Below the pieces are notes generated by a model that saw only the letters and a program-made list of their open reading frames with translations, had not been told where the DNA came from and searched no databases. A stretch of 64,000 bases of DNA from Brevipalpus yothersi. Its lineage: Eukaryota > Arthropoda > Arachnida > Trombidiformes > Tenuipalpidae. The first letter of the stretch is position 1; each line of letters begins with the position of its first letter. A program made the translations under genes and the position numbers. Shown piece after piece: positions 63,501 to 64,000 of the stretch. The stretch is from contig QZCP01000213.1 of NCBI GenBank assembly GCA_003956705.1, forward strand, positions 78,835 to 142,834, in the 5' to 3' direction.

Positions 63501-64000
63501 CCATCTCCCCTTTCGATTTGGACCTCACTATTGATCGTAATGAAGTTTCACCTTTCAAGTGGTGCTGTCCGGTGTGCTACTACCACTTCTTGTGTTGTCC
63601 CTATCTATCAAGGTGCCAAGGTGCCAAAGCTGATATAATATTGAATAAACAGGAAGTTTTTGTTTAGAACTTTCCTTTAGACCCAAACGAATCAATCGAT
63701 TGATCGAAGGAAAAAAAAAGAGGAGAGAAAGCTCGAGTTTTTTTCTCCAAAATCTTTTATTCTCTCTCTCTCCTTCTTATTCACTTATTCACTCAACCCT
63801 TCGATATTTACCTGGTCAATACCTGATCGATCGTGTAAACCCGATCGGAAAGAGAGGATTTTCCCTTCTCCTTACGATAGAGAGAGAGAGAGAGAGCGAA
63901 AGGAATAGAGGTGCCAACGGGCTGAGTGAGGCCAAGGGGCGTCCGAAGGTTTTGGGAGGACATACAAGAATCCTTTTTTCTTGAGCCCTCTTATGTGTTA

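Larger units (their letters stand above)
48438..64000. other. 15.6 kb with no gene recognised
   Basis: I checked both strands for protein families, splice-bounded exons and tRNA-like boxes and found none I can support. The sequence is dominated by polypurine/polypyrimidine tracts, including long (CT)n at 50850-50921, 53844-53903, 56293-56335, 57120-57195 and 60466-60520. (GA)n tracts lie at 51391-51412, 53978-54002, 54804-54831 and 57999-58032. Short (TAC)n at 52391-52433 and (CA)n at 58757-58784 also occur. It may be intergenic or a long intron of a gene outside the window. Confidence 0.6.

Noticed and set aside
1..64000. tRNA genes, CRISPR arrays, operons and bacterial-type signals.
   Set aside because: I saw no T-loop/anticodon-arm pairs, no spaced direct repeats, and the gene structure is eukaryotic throughout. 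A tRNAscan-type search could still find something I missed.

Overview
This is a 64 kb piece of a eukaryotic, very probably arthropod, nuclear genome. Protein-coding exons are split by GT–AG introns, there are no operons, the DNA is AT-rich, and it is packed with (CT)n/(GA)n microsatellites, two of which hold runs of N. A Spätzle-type cytokine and a LacdiNAc-type beta-1,4-N-acetylgalactosaminyltransferase point to an arthropod. Several introns are very short (about 76-120 nt), as in compact chelicerate genomes; an acariform mite is my guess, but the sequence does not prove it.

Layout. 1-6.2 kb: no gene seen; simple repeats and a small assembly gap. 6.2-30.6 kb (+): a six-exon beta-1,4-GalNAc/Gal-transferase gene (482 aa) spread over 24 kb by introns of 3.1, 8.6, 0.6, 10.1 and 0.4 kb. 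31.1-34.0 kb (+): a tandem paralogue (452 aa) with the same six exons, the same five intron positions and phases, and identical lengths for exons 2-6, but only 2.7 kb long. 34.6-35.9 kb (-): a 387-aa Blimp-1/PRDM1-type five-zinc-finger protein without a PR domain, probably complete, with a 94-nt intron in its 5' UTR. 36-42.6 kb: no gene seen; simple repeats and a second assembly gap. 42.6-44.6 kb (-): the large zinc-finger exon of a canonical Blimp-1/PRDM1 (609 aa from the ATG I chose); any PR-domain exons lie elsewhere. 47.07-48.44 kb (+): a complete four-exon Spätzle-like gene (364 aa). 48.4-64 kb: 15.6 kb in which I find no gene, dominated by CT/GA tracts.

How the genes relate. There are two local gene-duplication pairs: the glycosyltransferases, which would act in the Golgi, and the Blimp-1-type transcription factors, which would act in the nucleus. 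Next to them is a secreted Toll-pathway ligand precursor. Both glycosyltransferases keep every catalytic motif I can check. Both carry Leu where vertebrate beta4GalT1 has Tyr289, which predicts UDP-GalNAc use. The most interesting points are the ninefold difference in gene length between the transferase copies although intron and flanking sequence is still alignable, the PR-less Blimp-1 paralogue, a reading-frame conflict just upstream of the canonical Blimp-1 fingers, and a microsatellite serving as the polypyrimidine tract of a splice acceptor. All models come from reading the sequence; no database search or transcript data were available.
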